Source: Saprospiraceae bacterium
GTDB taxonomy: Bacteria > Bacteroidota > Bacteroidia > Chitinophagales > Saprospiraceae
NCBI GenBank assembly: GCA_028279185.1
Contig: JANQSS010000097.1
Span: 1-33,307 of the forward strand
Direction of reading: 5' to 3'
DNA length: 33,307 nt
Of the stretch, positions 31,844 to 33,307 are shown piece after piece (within the stretch, counting starts at the first letter, position 1; the number at the start of each line of letters is the position of its first letter). Position numbers and translations under genes: made by a program. The notes beneath the pieces were generated by a model. The model saw only the letters and a list, made by a program, of their open reading frames with translations, had not been told where the DNA came from and did no database searches.

Positions 31844-32596
31844 ATGCACATTGAATTGGTACTGCTCTTTTTCATTATAGCATTTGTCTATTCTTCTGTT
31901 GGCTTTGGAGGAGGGAGCAGCTATTTGGCGATCTTGTCCTTGTTTGATATTAATTATTTAATGCTTCGAGTTATAGCCCTTTTATGCAATATTACTGTTG
32001 TTACTGGGTCTGTCCTAATATTCTGGAAGCATGGGCTATTACGATGGAAAAAAATTTGGCCCATTCTTTTATTTTCAGTGCCCGCTGCGTTTGTAGGCGG
32101 TTATTTGCGCATCGGCGAACGATCTTTTTTCGTATTACTTGGAACGACATTAATTCTAGCGTCTGTTACAATGTTTTTTTATCGTCGCCATATGGAAACT
32201 CCTTCAGCGAGAACGAAAAGCCCCTTAATTAATTCCAGCATTGGGGGAGGAATTGGGTTTTTATCAGGTTTAGTTGGAATAGGTGGTGGAATTTTTCTCT
32301 CTCCTGTTTTACATTTAATGCGGTGGGATAAATCAGTCATTATAGCATCCACTGCAAGCGCCTATATATTGGCTAATTCTATCGCTGGTTTACTCGGTCA
32401 AATAAGTCGAATCAACTGGGATGACTTCAATGGTGGACTTGTACTTTCGCTGGTGATGGCTGTATTTATAGGGGGGCAGTTGGGTGTACGCATTGGAATA
32501 TTTAAATTTGATGCGCTAAAACTAAGGCGTCTGACAGCTGTTTTGGTTTGTATAGTGGGCATTCGAATTTTGATTAAATATCTTCTTTTATGGTAG
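31844..32596 (+). CDS. TauE/SafE family sulfite/organosulfonate-type membrane permease
   Basis: 250 residues, about eight hydrophobic segments. It has the duplicated family motif: FVYSSVGFGGGSSYLAILSL in the first half and GFLSGLVGIGGGIFLSPVL in the second. Family members export or import sulfite, sulfoacetate and related anions across the inner membrane. The ATG at 31844 is preferred over a TTG at 31805, since it directly follows a -7 box and begins MHIELVLLFF. Its last seven bases overlap the moaD start (ATGGTAG), so it is translated with moaD and moaE. That suggests a role tied to sulfur for the molybdopterin dithiolene or to a molybdenum enzyme acting on sulfite (inference). Confidence 0.88.
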   Translation: MHIELVLLFFIIAFVYSSVGFGGGSSYLAILSLFDINYLMLRVIALLCNITVVTGSVLIFWKHGLLRWKKIWPILLFSVPAAFVGGYLRIGERSFFVLLGTTLILASVTMFFYRRHMETPSARTKSPLINSSIGGGIGFLSGLVGIGGGIFLSPVLHLMRWDKSVIIASTASAYILANSIAGLLGQISRINWDDFNGGLVLSLVMAVFIGGQLGVRIGIFKFDALKLRRLTAVLVCIVGIRILIKYLLLW

Positions 32597-32832
32597 TACA
32601 TTTAGTAGCATTTGGAATTGCAAAGGACATCATTGGCAAGCGACAACGCAGCGTGCAATTGGATAATGGCGCAACAATAGCTGATTTAAAAAGCCACTTA
32701 GTGAATAAGTTTCCCGATTTTGAACGACTCGCTTCATTGTCATTTGCTGTCAATGAAACGTATCAATTAGAAACTTTTCAACTCTCGGACGAATGCGAAA
32801 TTGTGATTATACCTCCGGTTTCAGGAGGATAA
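32590..32832 (+). CDS. moaD: Molybdopterin synthase sulfur carrier subunit
   Basis: 80 residues with the ubiquitin-like MoaD pattern: VHLVAFGIAKDIIG, TIADLKSHLVNKFP, FAVNETYQ, and the ending CEIVIIPPVSGG. The C-terminal Gly-Gly is adenylated by MoeB and then carries the thiocarboxylate that donates sulfur to precursor Z. The start overlaps the TauE/SafE gene by 7 bp, and moaE begins 38 bp later. No fusion or truncation is seen. Confidence 0.95.
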   Translation: MVVHLVAFGIAKDIIGKRQRSVQLDNGATIADLKSHLVNKFPDFERLASLSFAVNETYQLETFQLSDECEIVIIPPVSGG

Positions 32833-32870
32833 AATTGGGCTCATAGAAATAAACTTTGTGCATTAAGTAC

Positions 32871-33302
32871 GTGAATACATTGAATAAAATAGACCTGGTA
32901 ATTTCTGGTGAAGTGCTTTCCATTGGCATGATAGAAGGATTTATTTCTGACCCATCATGTGGTGGAAAATCAATCTTTATTGGTAGTGTTCGCGATCAGA
33001 CTAAAAATAAAAAAGTACTTCGATTAGAATTTGAGGCCTATGAGGCCATGGCATTAAAGGAGATGGAAAAAATTTGTGCCTTTGCTCTTACTGCATGGCC
33101 CATAAAAAAGATGGCAATTCATCATCGCACAGGACTTGTATCCATAGGTGAGGCGGCCGTCATCATCGGTGTTTCAAGTGCGCATCGCGATGCGGCAATA
33201 CAGGCTTGCTCATATGCCATTGACACACTTAAAAAAAATGTGCCTATTTGGAAGAAAGAAATATTTGAAGATGGCGAAGTTTGGGTTGCGGCTCACCCTT
33301 GA
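32871..33302 (+). CDS. moaE: Molybdopterin synthase catalytic subunit
   Basis: About 143 residues. It forms a heterotetramer with MoaD and converts cyclic pyranopterin monophosphate to molybdopterin. Family features are GGKSIFIGSVRDQTKNKKVLRLEFEAYEAMA, IHHRTGLVSIGEAAVIIGVSSAHRDAA, and KKNVPIWKKEIFEDGEVWVAA with the conserved lysines near the end. There is no ATG before residue 19 of this reading, which would remove the first strand. The start is therefore a GTG at 32871, or a TTG at 32880 or 32856. The gene ends 5 bases before the window edge. Confidence 0.92.
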   Translation: MNTLNKIDLVISGEVLSIGMIEGFISDPSCGGKSIFIGSVRDQTKNKKVLRLEFEAYEAMALKEMEKICAFALTAWPIKKMAIHHRTGLVSIGEAAVIIGVSSAHRDAAIQACSYAIDTLKKNVPIWKKEIFEDGEVWVAAHP

Positions 33303-33307
33303 GTCGC

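Noticed and set aside
1-33307. CRISPR arrays, tRNA and rRNA genes
   Set aside because: No regularly spaced long repeats and no T-loop or rRNA-like sequences were seen on either strand; a tRNA or covariance-model scan would settle this.

Overview
The window is a chromosomal segment of roughly 40% GC from a member of the Bacteroidota; I cannot name a genus. The basis is the absence of obvious Shine-Dalgarno sequences, several exact TAnnTTTG (-7 type) promoter boxes just upstream of genes, signal peptides ending in '-AQ', and a gene set (SLC12-like transporter, CHAT-TPR protein, ECF sigma with a TPR anti-sigma-like partner, MobA with an extra N-terminal domain) that fits this phylum, possibly its Saprospiria-like branch (inference).

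Layout. 1-180: start of a secreted protein (minus), followed by a 650-bp gene-free stretch with regularly spaced repeats. 833-5375 (minus): a tight seven-gene run reading from 5375 down: GNAT, HAD phosphatase, GNAT, GNAT, PhzF-like, methyltransferase, FMN-binding PNPOx-like protein. It is divergent from a MocR/PdxR-type regulator (5447-6865), and the 71-bp gap between them holds back-to-back promoter boxes and a palindromic operator candidate. 7343-10135: glutaryl-CoA-dehydrogenase-like enzyme, DEAD-box helicase and a small hypothetical protein. 10495-11664: a Tat-exported SDR-type protein.

11904-17054 is the most system-like accessory block. It holds an exported TPR-CHAT (caspase-like) protein with a C-terminal anchor. 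Convergent to it are an ECF sigma gene and, overlapping it by 1 nt, a membrane anti-sigma-like protein with extracytoplasmic TPRs; a secreted protein gene lies upstream of sigma. 17055-18473 is a decayed zone: a structured RNA or orphan terminator, a HigA-antitoxin relic with an in-frame stop, an interrupted minus-strand frame, and a small ORF with a Gly-Gly motif and a Cys/Ser/Thr tail.

18516-26065 is mostly housekeeping: folB, prfA, MarC, a small membrane ORF, an SLC12-type transporter, a secreted alpha/beta hydrolase behind two tandem palindromes, and dinB. 26188-26604 is a 3'-truncated S41-peptidase-like gene at the edge of the molybdenum cofactor cluster.

26687-33302: a nearly complete molybdopterin pathway in alternating orientations: moeB-rhodanese (-), moaC (+), mobA-like (+), moeA (-), moaA (-), TauE/SafE permease (+), moaD (+), moaE (+). 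MoaA and MoaC make cyclic pyranopterin monophosphate. MoaD and MoaE, with MoeB recharging MoaD, insert the dithiolene sulfurs. MoeA inserts molybdenum and MobA adds the nucleotide. No mogA/moaB, molybdate transporter or molybdoenzyme is inside the window. I found no tRNA, rRNA, CRISPR array or intact insertion sequence by eye.
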